Shown here: in pieces, positions 56,896 to 64,000 of the stretch
How the letters are laid out: each line of letters starts with the position of its first letter
How positions within the stretch are numbered: the stretch's first letter is position 1
From: CBDDLD01 sp965230605
Lineage (GTDB): Bacteria; Bacteroidota; Bacteroidia; Flavobacteriales; Flavobacteriaceae
Assembly (NCBI GenBank): GCA_965230605.1
Contig: CBDDLD010000004.1
Span: 124,001-188,000 of the forward strand
DNA: 64,000 bases
Reading direction: 5' to 3'
Notes under the pieces: model-generated
Databases searched by the model: none
Seen by the model: only the letters and a program-made list of their open reading frames with translations
What the model was told of the DNA's origin: nothing
Made by a program: the position numbers and the translations under genes

Positions 56896-57178
56896 TTTAT
56901 AAGTTTTTAAGTTTATGATTTTTAAAGAGTTTTAAGTATAAATTTTCAAAATTTAACGTTGATTGCCTACCTAGATTTGTAATGGTCAGGATTCCCATCT
57001 TTTCACTCTATTATTAGGGATAGTAATCAGCGTTTATTTAGGATTAAAGATATGTATTTATTGGGATATATTAATCACAAATCATTACTATAAAGGTTTT
57101 ATTTTTCAATAGAGGATGCCCCAAACTCCAGTCATTTTTTTAACTTTAAGAAACTATAAACCTAATAAAACCTAAAAA

Positions 57179-57661
57179 ATGAAAGCATCAATGATTTTTT
57201 GTATGATACTATTGCTTGTATCATGCAAACAGAACCCGGCTGATACACCAGAGCATAAAGCTATGGTAGAAGAACATGAACTTATGGAAGCTTCGCATGA
57301 AGCCATGAGTAAAGCACACGATGCCATGGAGGATGATCATAAGAAGATGGTAGAATCTCATAAAGACGTTGAGAACGATTCGCTTCATATAGCTATGGAG
57401 AAAGAACACACGACTTTGCTTGCTAAGCATAAGGAGCTTATTAATGCGCATATGGCATTAGTTAAAAAACATGCTGAATTAGAGATTAAGCATACTTCCG
57501 GGGAAATGACTCTAGAAGAAATAACTGCAGAACATGAGTCTATGAAGAAAGAGCATGAGACCATGGAAAAAGAGCATAAGATGATAACCGAAGAACATAA
57601 ACGGGTGGCTGAAGAAGATAAAAAGATGATGGAAGAACATAAAAATGAATCTGATCAGTAA
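57179..57661 (+). CDS. Histidine-heptad coiled-coil lipoprotein
   Basis: A 160-residue protein with a lipoprotein signal (lipobox L-L-L-V-S-C at about 11-16). The mature part is one long, highly charged helix in which His recurs every seven residues: H-x6-H spacing runs from about residue 25 to 60, has one two-residue skip, resumes from about 77 to 105 and again from about 119 to 153. Met and Glu/Lys are also periodic. A continuous coiled coil with a stripe of His (and Met) is predicted, anchored to a membrane in the periplasm. Binding of a divalent metal is plausible but not shown. No family recognised. Confidence 0.75.
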   Translation: MKASMIFCMILLLVSCKQNPADTPEHKAMVEEHELMEASHEAMSKAHDAMEDDHKKMVESHKDVENDSLHIAMEKEHTTLLAKHKELINAHMALVKKHAELEIKHTSGEMTLEEITAEHESMKKEHETMEKEHKMITEEHKRVAEEDKKMMEEHKNESDQ

Positions 57662-57687
57662 TCACGTTCAATTAATTTAAATATAGG

Positions 57688-57716
57688 AAGTCCAGCATAT
57701 GATGTTGGACTTTTAT
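57688..57716 (+). terminator. Terminator after the His-heptad lipoprotein gene
   Basis: An 11-bp stem with one G-T pair (AAGTCCAGCAT/ATGTTGGACTT), 3-base loop, then TTTTATTTTC. Confidence 0.8.
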
Positions 57717-57775
57717 TTTCTTTAACAGAGCTATTGGAGTTTATTCTTTAATAAATTACATTTGACCTCCAATTT

Positions 57776-57850
57776 CGGGATGTGGCGCAGCCCGGTTAGC
57801 GCGCACGGCTGGGGGCCGTGAGGTCGCAGGTTCAAATCCTGTCATCCCGA
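57776..57850 (+). tRNA. tRNA-Pro (GGG)
   Basis: 75 nt: acceptor CGGGATG/CATCCCG, D-arm GCGC...GCGC, anticodon stem CACGG/CCGTG around loop CTGGGGG (anticodon GGG), T-arm with TTCAAAT. Discriminator A; CCA not encoded. It is the only gene in the 428-bp gap between the lipoprotein and NADH dehydrogenase genes. Confidence 0.95.
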
Positions 57851-57864
57851 CAAGTTAAAACAAG

Positions 57865-57901
57865 AATCATGCGTAGAGAGTTAACTTTCTTAAGCATGAT
57901 T
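57865..57901 (+). terminator. Imperfect hairpin after tRNA-Pro, possible terminator
   Basis: AATCATGC (57865-57872) pairs with GCATGATT (57894-57901); the interior is a further imperfect dyad around GTTAAC. It starts 15 bp past the tRNA and is followed by a weak T tract (GTTTTATC). Confidence 0.5.
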
Positions 57902-58041
57902 TGAAGTTTTATCATAATTAAAACGCTGTTTTAATTTGTAGCAGACACGATGAAAAAGGATTCTAAAAATCTAACTTTATATATCATCTAAAAAGTACAA
58001 TAAACGGTACTGTTTTTATAGGTTTAAAGCGCTCAAAATCG

Positions 58042-58049
58042 TAAATTTG
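58042..58049 (+). promoter_or_regulatory. Candidate -7 element (TAAATTTG) of the NADH dehydrogenase gene
   Basis: TAAATTTG fits TAnnTTTG, 39 bp before the ATG at 58089. Confidence 0.45.
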
Positions 58050-58088
58050 TAGGTACACAAATTGCCCTCCGGGCGTTAACTAAATCAG

Positions 58089-59363
58089 ATGAATATTCCG
58101 GATATAGATCTTCCAAGAATTGTGGTCATTGGAGGTGGATTTGCTGGATTACAAATTGCAAAGCATATTGATGTCGACCACTACCAATTAGTACTTGTAG
58201 ATAAAAATAATTACCACACATTTCAGCCTTTATTATACCAAGTCGCCTCTACGGGTTTAGAGCCTGATTCTATTGCATATCCATTACGTAAGACTATAAG
58301 TGATCGAAAACATAGTTATTATCGATTGGCTGAGGTAACGTATATAGATAGAACTAAGTCAATAGTAGAAACTAATATAGGTACACTTAAGTATGATATT
58401 CTGATTATTGCCACAGGTGCAGAGAACAATTTCTTTAATAATGAAGATATTGAGACCAACGCATTGCCTATGAAATCACTAACAGATGCCTTGAACCTGC
58501 GTAGCAAGGTATTGGGCAATTTTGAAAAGGCACTAAATACTAATGATTTAGATCGAAGAGAAGAGCTGATGAATTTCGTTATTGTTGGTGCGGGACCAAC
58601 AGGAGTAGAATTAGCAGGAGCATTAGCAGAACTTAGAAACAAAGTGCTTCCCAAAGATTACCCTGATTTGGATTTAAGACGAATGAAGATTAATCTTATC
58701 GAGGCAGCTCCCAGAGTACTTGCAAGTATGAGTGAGAAGTCCTCAGAGAAAACACATCAGTATCTCAAAAAGCTAGGTGTTTATATCTGGACAGATACAT
58801 TTGTTGAAGGCTATAAAGACAATAAAGTAAGTACCAATAAGGAAGTAAGCTTTAATGCAGATACCCTTATATGGGCTGCTGGTGTTATGGGAACTTTCCC
58901 CGAAGGAATACATGCTGATCAGTTAGGTAGAGGGCGACGTATTATTACAGATGAGTTCTGTAAGATGAAATCTTCTGATAATGTTTATGTGCTTGGCGAT
59001 GCAGGCATCATTCAATCCGAAACTTATCCGGAAGGTTTACCAATGCTAGCTTCTGTAGCGATGCAACAAGGAGCTTATTTAGCCAAGTCATTAAACAGAA
59101 CAGCATTAAAAAAATCAATAAAACCTTTTGTTTATAACGATAAAGGGACCATGGCAACTATTGGTAGGAATAGAGCCGTTGCAGAAATAAAGCGATTCAA
59201 ATTTCAAGGTGTGATGGCCTGGTTCGTATGGATGTTTGTACATCTAATGCTATTAGTTGGCTATAGAAATCGGATGGTCGTTTTCATTAATTGGGCATGG
59301 AACTACATACGTTATAATAACAGTCTAAGATTGATTGTTAGGCCTTTTGAAAGAAGAGGTTAA
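58089..59363 (+). CDS. ndh: Type II NADH dehydrogenase (NDH-2)
   Basis: A 424-residue FAD-dependent, non-proton-pumping NADH:quinone oxidoreductase. FAD motif V-I-G-G-G-F-A-G-L near 13-21; NADH motif V-I-V-G-A-G-P-T-G-V-E-L-A-G near 164-177; third FAD motif V-Y-V-L-G-D-A-G near 300-307. The hydrophobic/amphipathic C terminus (about 377-415, W-F-V-W-M-F-V-H-L) attaches it to the inner membrane. The end overlaps a small convergent frame by 4 bp. Confidence 0.92.
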   Translation: MNIPDIDLPRIVVIGGGFAGLQIAKHIDVDHYQLVLVDKNNYHTFQPLLYQVASTGLEPDSIAYPLRKTISDRKHSYYRLAEVTYIDRTKSIVETNIGTLKYDILIIATGAENNFFNNEDIETNALPMKSLTDALNLRSKVLGNFEKALNTNDLDRREELMNFVIVGAGPTGVELAGALAELRNKVLPKDYPDLDLRRMKINLIEAAPRVLASMSEKSSEKTHQYLKKLGVYIWTDTFVEGYKDNKVSTNKEVSFNADTLIWAAGVMGTFPEGIHADQLGRGRRIITDEFCKMKSSDNVYVLGDAGIIQSETYPEGLPMLASVAMQQGAYLAKSLNRTALKKSIKPFVYNDKGTMATIGRNRAVAEIKRFKFQGVMAWFVWMFVHLMLLVGYRNRMVVFINWAWNYIRYNNSLRLIVRPFERRG

Positions 59364-59560
59364 TCTTTTTTATTAAAAATGTCTATACCTATTAACCGAA
59401 ATATAATTAGAGATAAAGGAATAGATAGTGGAACGATTAATTTCTCAAAAAAATCACCAATACTTTCAATTTTATGCGAGGGCATTAGCCATAGCATAAT
59501 AAATATTATAATTAAAAAAATTAAGTAGGGATAATAATCTGGGGTCTTTTTCTTTTTCAT
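59360..59560 (-). CDS. Small two-helix membrane protein
   Basis: A 66-residue protein: K-K-K-K-T-P-D start, TM helix about 10-27, a loop, and a second hydrophobic stretch about 40-57. It converges on the NADH dehydrogenase gene with a 4-bp overlap. No family recognised; coding status is supported by clear charge and hydrophobicity layout only. Confidence 0.5.
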   Translation of the reverse strand: MKKKKTPDYYPYLIFLIIIFIMLWLMPSHKIESIGDFFEKLIVPLSIPLSLIIFRLIGIDIFNKKD

Positions 59561-59730
59561 TTTTGATCATATGAATTAATTAATACCTAAAGATAAATCA
59601 GCAATGATCAAAATCGTATGAAATGCAAATAAATTCGATGAAATGTATTTTATTTGAAAGACTAATCTTACTTATCGGATTTGACAGTAGGAAAAATCAT
59701 TCACTATTTTGATAGGTCGATAATTAACAA

Positions 59731-60702
59731 TTAGAAAGCAATTTCTCGTTCTGAATTGTATTTTAATTTTAGCTGCTTAATCATCTCTGCTGTCATATCC
59801 TCTAGATCATATTGAGGTCGCCAACCCCAATCGATCATGGCCTGACTGTCATCTATAGACTGAGGCCAAGTATCAGCAATGTCTTGTCTAAAATCTGGTT
59901 TATAGGTTATTGTAAAATCCGGAATGTGTTTTTTGATGGCTTCAAATACTTCTTTAGGTGTAAAGTTAGTAGATGCTAAATTGTAGCTAGAACGTATTTT
60001 TACACTATTAGAAGGTGCTTCCATAAGTTCAATGGTTGCTTTTATGGCATCTTCCATGAACATCATTGGCAACCTAGTGTTTTCAGACAAAAAGCAATCG
60101 TAATGACCATCGGTGATAGCTTTGTGATAAATTTCAACGGCGTAGTCTGTAGTTCCACCTCCTGGCATAGTTTTATAACTAATAATGCCCGGATACCTAA
60201 TACTACGGACATCAACATTATAATTTTTATGATAGTACTCACACCAACGCTCACCAACCTGTTTGGTAATACCATACACAGTAGTAGGCTCACACACGGC
60301 ATGTTGTGGTGTTTTTACCTGCTTCGTAGTTGGGCCAAATACGGCAATACTAGAAGGCCAAAACACCTTAGAAATAAGACCTTCTTTAGCTAAATTAAGG
60401 ACATTAAAGAGCGAAGTCATGTTCAGATTCCAAGCTTTCATAGGATACTTTTCACCAGTGGCACTCAGCATGGCAGCCATGAGATAGATCGTATCTACAT
60501 CATAATGCTTCACACAGGCTTTTATGGCATCATAATCTTTAGCATCTATAATCTCAAAAGGACCTGAATGTACTAAGACTTCATTTTTATTATTTATGTC
60601 AGAAGCCACAACATTGTCGACACCATGTTGGGCACGCAATGCATAGGTTAATTCAGAGCCGATTTGACCAGCAGCACCAATGATTAATATTTTAGAAGGC
60701 AT
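59731..60702 (-). CDS. tdh: L-threonine 3-dehydrogenase, short-chain (GalE-like) type
   Basis: A 323-residue NAD-dependent enzyme of the extended SDR fold. N-terminal G-A-A-G-Q-I-G at 9-15; catalytic S-S-I-A-V-F-G near 118 and Y-G-I-T-K near 145-149; P-G-G-G-T-T-D-Y-A near 180. The sequence fits the metal-independent L-threonine dehydrogenases known from Bacteroidota and archaea, which oxidise threonine to 2-amino-3-ketobutyrate. The partner glycine C-acetyltransferase (kbl) is not in this window. Confidence 0.9.
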   Translation of the reverse strand: MPSKILIIGAAGQIGSELTYALRAQHGVDNVVASDINNKNEVLVHSGPFEIIDAKDYDAIKACVKHYDVDTIYLMAAMLSATGEKYPMKAWNLNMTSLFNVLNLAKEGLISKVFWPSSIAVFGPTTKQVKTPQHAVCEPTTVYGITKQVGERWCEYYHKNYNVDVRSIRYPGIISYKTMPGGGTTDYAVEIYHKAITDGHYDCFLSENTRLPMMFMEDAIKATIELMEAPSNSVKIRSSYNLASTNFTPKEVFEAIKKHIPDFTITYKPDFRQDIADTWPQSIDDSQAMIDWGWRPQYDLEDMTAEMIKQLKLKYNSEREIAF

Positions 60703-60907
60703 TTGGGTAAATTTATGTGATTATCAAAAATACTAAGAATATTGGCATGTATTTGTAAAAGTTTTCAAAAAATAACCTTAAAAATTATCAATATCTTATT
60801 TTGTTATAAGAGTACTAATTATAACTATCTATGATTCAAAAGCTTGAAAATAATAAAGATTCAATCTTAGAGTTTACTTATATTTACACCTTATTGATAT
60901 TTCCGTT

Positions 60908-61432
60908 ATGAAGTTTAAAATCTACTTCTTTAGTGCTTTGTTCTTATTGGTGGCTTGCAATACATCCAATGAATCTTCAGAAGATGATACTCAAACACAA
61001 TCTGAAGCACAATTACCTGAAATTACAGTTAGGGATATTGAAGCCTTAAAATATGATGATTATGTATTGAGTGATGCTTCTAGCCAAGCAACATCTAATT
61101 GGCAAAAATTTCAAGAACTATCTAGTCAGGTCGAATTTTTAAAGAAAGCCGATCTTAGCTTTTTCAAAAGTGAAAAGCAAACGCTATTGAGTTTAATGAC
61201 TGATTTGAAAAATGAAATCCCGGAGGTCATTAATACTAACCCTGTAAGTTCTAGAATCTTAGTTTTAGAAACCAAATTGCTTAAGCTTCAAAATAGTTTA
61301 ACGATCTCTAATATTTCTAAAGAGGAAAAATTACAGGATATTATGGATCTGCTAATCGCATTTTCAAACCTTAACCTTCACATTAATAAAAAGTTAGAGT
61401 TTGACGCCAACGACGTGGAGCGTCCAGAATGA
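60908..61432 (+). CDS. Helical lipoprotein of unknown function
   Basis: A 174-residue lipoprotein: lipobox L-L-V-A-C at 13-17, followed by an acidic Ser/Glu/Asp/Thr linker. The mature part (about 40-174) is predicted to be mostly amphipathic helices. No family recognised. It is followed by the M13 peptidase gene 113 bp downstream on the same strand. Confidence 0.68.
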   Translation: MKFKIYFFSALFLLVACNTSNESSEDDTQTQSEAQLPEITVRDIEALKYDDYVLSDASSQATSNWQKFQELSSQVEFLKKADLSFFKSEKQTLLSLMTDLKNEIPEVINTNPVSSRILVLETKLLKLQNSLTISNISKEEKLQDIMDLLIAFSNLNLHINKKLEFDANDVERPE

Positions 61433-61545
61433 TGAAAAACAGGAGTGTTAAAATGTCTTAAACTTTTGTTAAGATGTAACAATTTTAAGATTCATCCTTC
61501 TTATTAATAAGTAAATTTAATTCGAATTAATCAATAAAACGTATT

Positions 61546-63612
61546 ATGAAAACCAATCTTAGTCGCATTTTGGCGATATCAGGAATGGCATTCTTTACTA
61601 TTGTTGCATGTAAAGATGATGCCAAGAAAGATACTGCCTTAGCAGAAGAGAAGATTCCAGGAATTATCTTGGAGAATATGGACACAAATGTAAGTCCGAA
61701 AGACAATTTCTATGACTATGTTAATGGAAATTGGATGAAAACTAATACGATTCCAGATGACGAGTCACGTTGGGGTGGTTTTGGTGTGTTGCGTAAATCT
61801 ACAAGAAAAGATGTTCTGGATATCATCAACACATCTAAAGAATTAGGAACCTATAAGGAAGGTTCAGACCAGCAAAAAGCACTTTTAATTTTTGAATCTG
61901 AATTAGATACCATTGCAAGAAATAAAGCTGGTATTGATCCAATACGCCCTATGTTAAAAGCTATTGATGGGATTAATAACTTAGAAGATATGCAAACGGT
62001 TTTTGCTACAACTTTGGGAGTAAGTGCACCTTTTGCAGGAATTGGTGCTAACCCAGATCTTAATGATAGTAGCATGAACACAGCATGGGTATTTCCAGGT
62101 GGTTTAGGACTACAAAGAGATTATTATGTAGACCAGGATAGCAAGACTAAAGAAATCAGAGGGCAATATGTAGATCATATTGCAAGAATGCTTCAGTTTA
62201 TAGAGTATAGTGAAGCAGATGCTAAAGCTGCGGCATCTAAAATTCTTGACCTTGAAACACAATTAGCAACCCCTCGATTAGATAAAGTACAAAGTAGAGA
62301 TATCCGTAATTTCAATAACCCAACGGCTTTAGGTGATCTTCAGGCAATGGCGCCTGCAATAAACTGGCAAAAGTTTATTGATGATATGGGTATTGAAAAG
62401 AAACTAGATACCGTATTAGTGATGCAACCTAAGTATATGAAGTCCATGAACGATTTCTTGACGTCTACAAGTATCGATGACATTAAAACCTTAATGACAT
62501 GGAGCACGTTAAATAATGCTGCTGGATTCTTGACAACAGACATGAATAAAGCCAATTGGGAGTTTTATAGCCAAACACTCCGCGGAGCAAAAGCTCAACG
62601 TCCTGCTGAGGACAGAGCCTTAGGGACTGTTAATGGTACTGTAGGTGAGGCTATCGGTCAATTATATGTTCAGGCTAAATTCCCACCAGAAGCTAAAGAA
62701 AAAGCTGAAAAAATGATTGCTAATGTGATCAAGGCTTTCCAAATCCGTATTGAGAAATTAGATTGGATGAGTGAAGAAACCAAAGCTAAAGCTATTGAAA
62801 AGTTAGATAAGTTTACCGTTAAGATCGCTTACCCAGACGAATGGAGAGACTACTCTGAGATGATGGTGAAAGAAGGGAATAGCTATGCAGAAAATATGAT
62901 GGCGGTAGGTGAGTGGAGCTTAAAAGAAAACTTATCTGAAATTAATGAGCCGGTAGATAAATCACGTTGGGGCATGTCACCGCAGACGGTTAATGCGTAT
63001 TTCAATCCTTTAAACAATGAAATCGTTTTCCCAGCGGCAATCTTACAACCCCCTTTCTATAACTACACAGCAGATGAAGCTGTAAACTATGGTGGTATAG
63101 GCGCAGTTATTGGCCATGAGATTTCTCATGCATTTGATGATTCTGGTGCACGTTTTGATGCAGATGGTAACGTAAATAACTGGTGGACACCAGAAGATCT
63201 TGAAGAGTTTACTAAAAGAGGAAATGCTTTAGTTGAACAATATGATGCTATTGAAGTTTTAGATAGCGTTTATATTAATGGTAAGTTCACATTAGGAGAA
63301 AACATTGGAGATTTAGGTGGTGTATTAGGAGCTTATGATGGACTACAATTATATTTTGACGAAAATGGAAGACCTGGTAAGATAGATGGATTTACGCCAG
63401 AGCAGCGTTTCTTTATGTCTTGGGCGACCGTATGGAGAACATTGATAAGAGAGGATGCGTTACGTACTCAAATAAAAACAGATCCACATTCTCCCGGAAG
63501 ATACAGAGCAACGCAACCACTTAAAAATGTTGATGCGTTCTATGAAGCGTTTGATATTAAAGAAGGTGATGCAATGTACTTACCACCAGAAAAGCGTGTA
63601 AGAATTTGGTAA
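61546..63612 (+). CDS. pepO: M13-family zinc metallopeptidase (PepO/neprilysin-like), lipoprotein
   Basis: A 688-residue endopeptidase. The signal ends in lipobox T-I-V-A-C near 18-22. The catalytic motif is G-H-E-I-S-H-A-F-D-D with His524-Glu525-x-x-His528, and the third ligand Glu is in G-E-N-I-G-D-L-G-G near 584. The C-terminal tail C-x-x-W of neprilysins is represented by V-R-I-W. It cleaves small peptides at the periplasmic or outer-membrane face. Three TTAA-type half-sites at 10-11-bp spacing (61446-61472) lie upstream. Confidence 0.95.
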   Translation: MKTNLSRILAISGMAFFTIVACKDDAKKDTALAEEKIPGIILENMDTNVSPKDNFYDYVNGNWMKTNTIPDDESRWGGFGVLRKSTRKDVLDIINTSKELGTYKEGSDQQKALLIFESELDTIARNKAGIDPIRPMLKAIDGINNLEDMQTVFATTLGVSAPFAGIGANPDLNDSSMNTAWVFPGGLGLQRDYYVDQDSKTKEIRGQYVDHIARMLQFIEYSEADAKAAASKILDLETQLATPRLDKVQSRDIRNFNNPTALGDLQAMAPAINWQKFIDDMGIEKKLDTVLVMQPKYMKSMNDFLTSTSIDDIKTLMTWSTLNNAAGFLTTDMNKANWEFYSQTLRGAKAQRPAEDRALGTVNGTVGEAIGQLYVQAKFPPEAKEKAEKMIANVIKAFQIRIEKLDWMSEETKAKAIEKLDKFTVKIAYPDEWRDYSEMMVKEGNSYAENMMAVGEWSLKENLSEINEPVDKSRWGMSPQTVNAYFNPLNNEIVFPAAILQPPFYNYTADEAVNYGGIGAVIGHEISHAFDDSGARFDADGNVNNWWTPEDLEEFTKRGNALVEQYDAIEVLDSVYINGKFTLGENIGDLGGVLGAYDGLQLYFDENGRPGKIDGFTPEQRFFMSWATVWRTLIREDALRTQIKTDPHSPGRYRATQPLKNVDAFYEAFDIKEGDAMYLPPEKRVRIW

Positions 63613-63633
63613 TACAAGACCAATATATACAAA

Positions 63634-63664
63634 TAAAAAAGCCAGCTAAATGCTGGCTTTTTTA
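63634..63664. terminator. Bidirectional terminator between pepO and the TPR-like gene
   Basis: Stem AAAAAGCCAGC(A)/TGCTGGCTTTTT with A- and T-rich flanks, between two converging stops (63612 plus, 63684 minus). Confidence 0.85.
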
Positions 63665-63683
63665 TTTTAAATTATCTAGGATT

Positions 63684-64000
63684 TTAGTTTTGAGCTTTTT
63701 TACTTTCAAGAGCTTCTCTACTCAACTTTGCCATATTAAAATTAGGATCAAGAGCTAAGGCGTCATTAACTAATTTTAAAGCCTGATCTAAATTTGCTGT
63801 TTGATTTTCTTTGAATAACACAATGCCTTTTAAGTAAAATAAAGCTGCCTTTAAAGGTGTTTGATAGGGTTGTTGTCTCTCATAAAACACACGTGTCATA
63901 TCATCTTTTACATTAGCCAAGCCATACTCAATTTTAGCTTTTGCACCAGCCAAATCATCTGTTTGTGCCATTAAATCAGCGATCTCATATGCTAATGCAG
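63684..64000 (-). CDS. TPR-like protein, truncated by the window edge
   Basis: The frame ends at 63684 and stays open to base 64000 (the ATG at 63971 is internal, since upstream codons read A-L-A-Y-E-I-A-D-L). About 105 C-terminal residues are visible. The sequence F-Y-L-K-G-I-V-L-F followed by L-D-Q-A-L-K-L-V-N-D-A-L-A-L-D-P is a TPR-type helix pair. Function unknown. Confidence 0.75.
   Translation of the reverse strand, partial: ALAYEIADLMAQTDDLAGAKAKIEYGLANVKDDMTRVFYERQQPYQTPLKAALFYLKGIVLFKENQTANLDQALKLVNDALALDPNFNMAKLSREALESKKAQN

Noticed and set aside
56896..57178. Possible riboswitch or small RNA in the 283-bp gap between two lipoprotein genes
   Set aside because: I see no stable hairpin, terminator or conserved motif; the gap is simply the divergent promoter region of the two genes.
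58064..58074. GCCC-TCC-GGGC mini-hairpin before the NADH dehydrogenase start
   Set aside because: Only four base pairs and not followed by a T tract; too weak to call a regulatory element or terminator.

Overview
The window is low-GC, densely coded DNA from a Bacteroidota chromosome, almost certainly family Flavobacteriaceae. The evidence is the type IX secretion (T9SS) C-terminal sorting domains, the recurrent TAnnTTTG promoter elements, the absence of clear Shine-Dalgarno sites, a HemC-HemD fusion, and gene families such as GEVED, DUF6090-like and NADP-independent short-chain L-threonine dehydrogenase. Genus cannot be fixed from this sequence. There is no phage, insertion sequence, CRISPR array or rRNA operon; most of it is core metabolism.

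Layout. 1-10.1 kb: two large secreted multidomain proteins, a 5'-truncated reprolysin-like metalloprotease and a VPS10/BNR-repeat protein. Their 3' parts share a 1,072-bp block with one mismatch. 10.1-16.5 kb (minus): exonuclease, serine hydrolase, DNA alkyl transferase, CNNM/CBS protein, a small secreted protein and an OmpR-type two-component system. 16.5-23.6 kb (minus): tetrapyrrole operon hemA-hemCD-hemE-EI24-GNAT-hemF-hemB, with a divergent AraC regulator. A 1,169-residue TraB/GumN protein follows, then hemH, a MATE exporter, a frameshifted VPS10/BNR protein and hemJ. 34.5-45 kb: assorted housekeeping and unknown genes, ending with a GIY-YIG nuclease gene beside an inverted repeat. 45.1-50.5 kb (minus): MntR/DtxR-controlled metal ABC importer with an outer-membrane protein. 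51.1-53.6 kb (minus): feoA-feoB and a Cys-rich small protein. 53.7-64 kb: SCO protein, rseP, tRNA-Asn, lipoproteins, tRNA-Pro, type II NADH dehydrogenase, threonine dehydrogenase, M13 peptidase and a truncated TPR-like gene.

How it fits together. Seven genes (hemA, CD, E, F, B, H, J) cover glutamyl-tRNA to heme apart from glutamate-1-semialdehyde aminomutase (hemL), which is not here. The oxygen-dependent HemF suits an aerobe. Iron (Feo) and Mn/Zn/Fe (ABC) uptake lie about 25 kb away, next to one another. The respiratory parts SCO and NDH-2 follow. A single palindrome over the inferred mntR transcription start predicts metal-dependent autoregulation of the importer operon.

The most notable non-coding signal is a pair of TTAACC-N5-TTAACC direct repeats. 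Each lies exactly 37 nt upstream of a -7 element, one before the histidine kinase gene and one before the adjacent 165-residue secreted protein gene. This is the arrangement expected for an OmpR-family activator controlling its own operon and one output gene. I did not find a clearly new defence or mobile system. The best leads are this regulatory pair, the 1,072-bp conversion tract, the GIY-YIG/inverted-repeat unit and a lipoprotein with histidine at almost every heptad.
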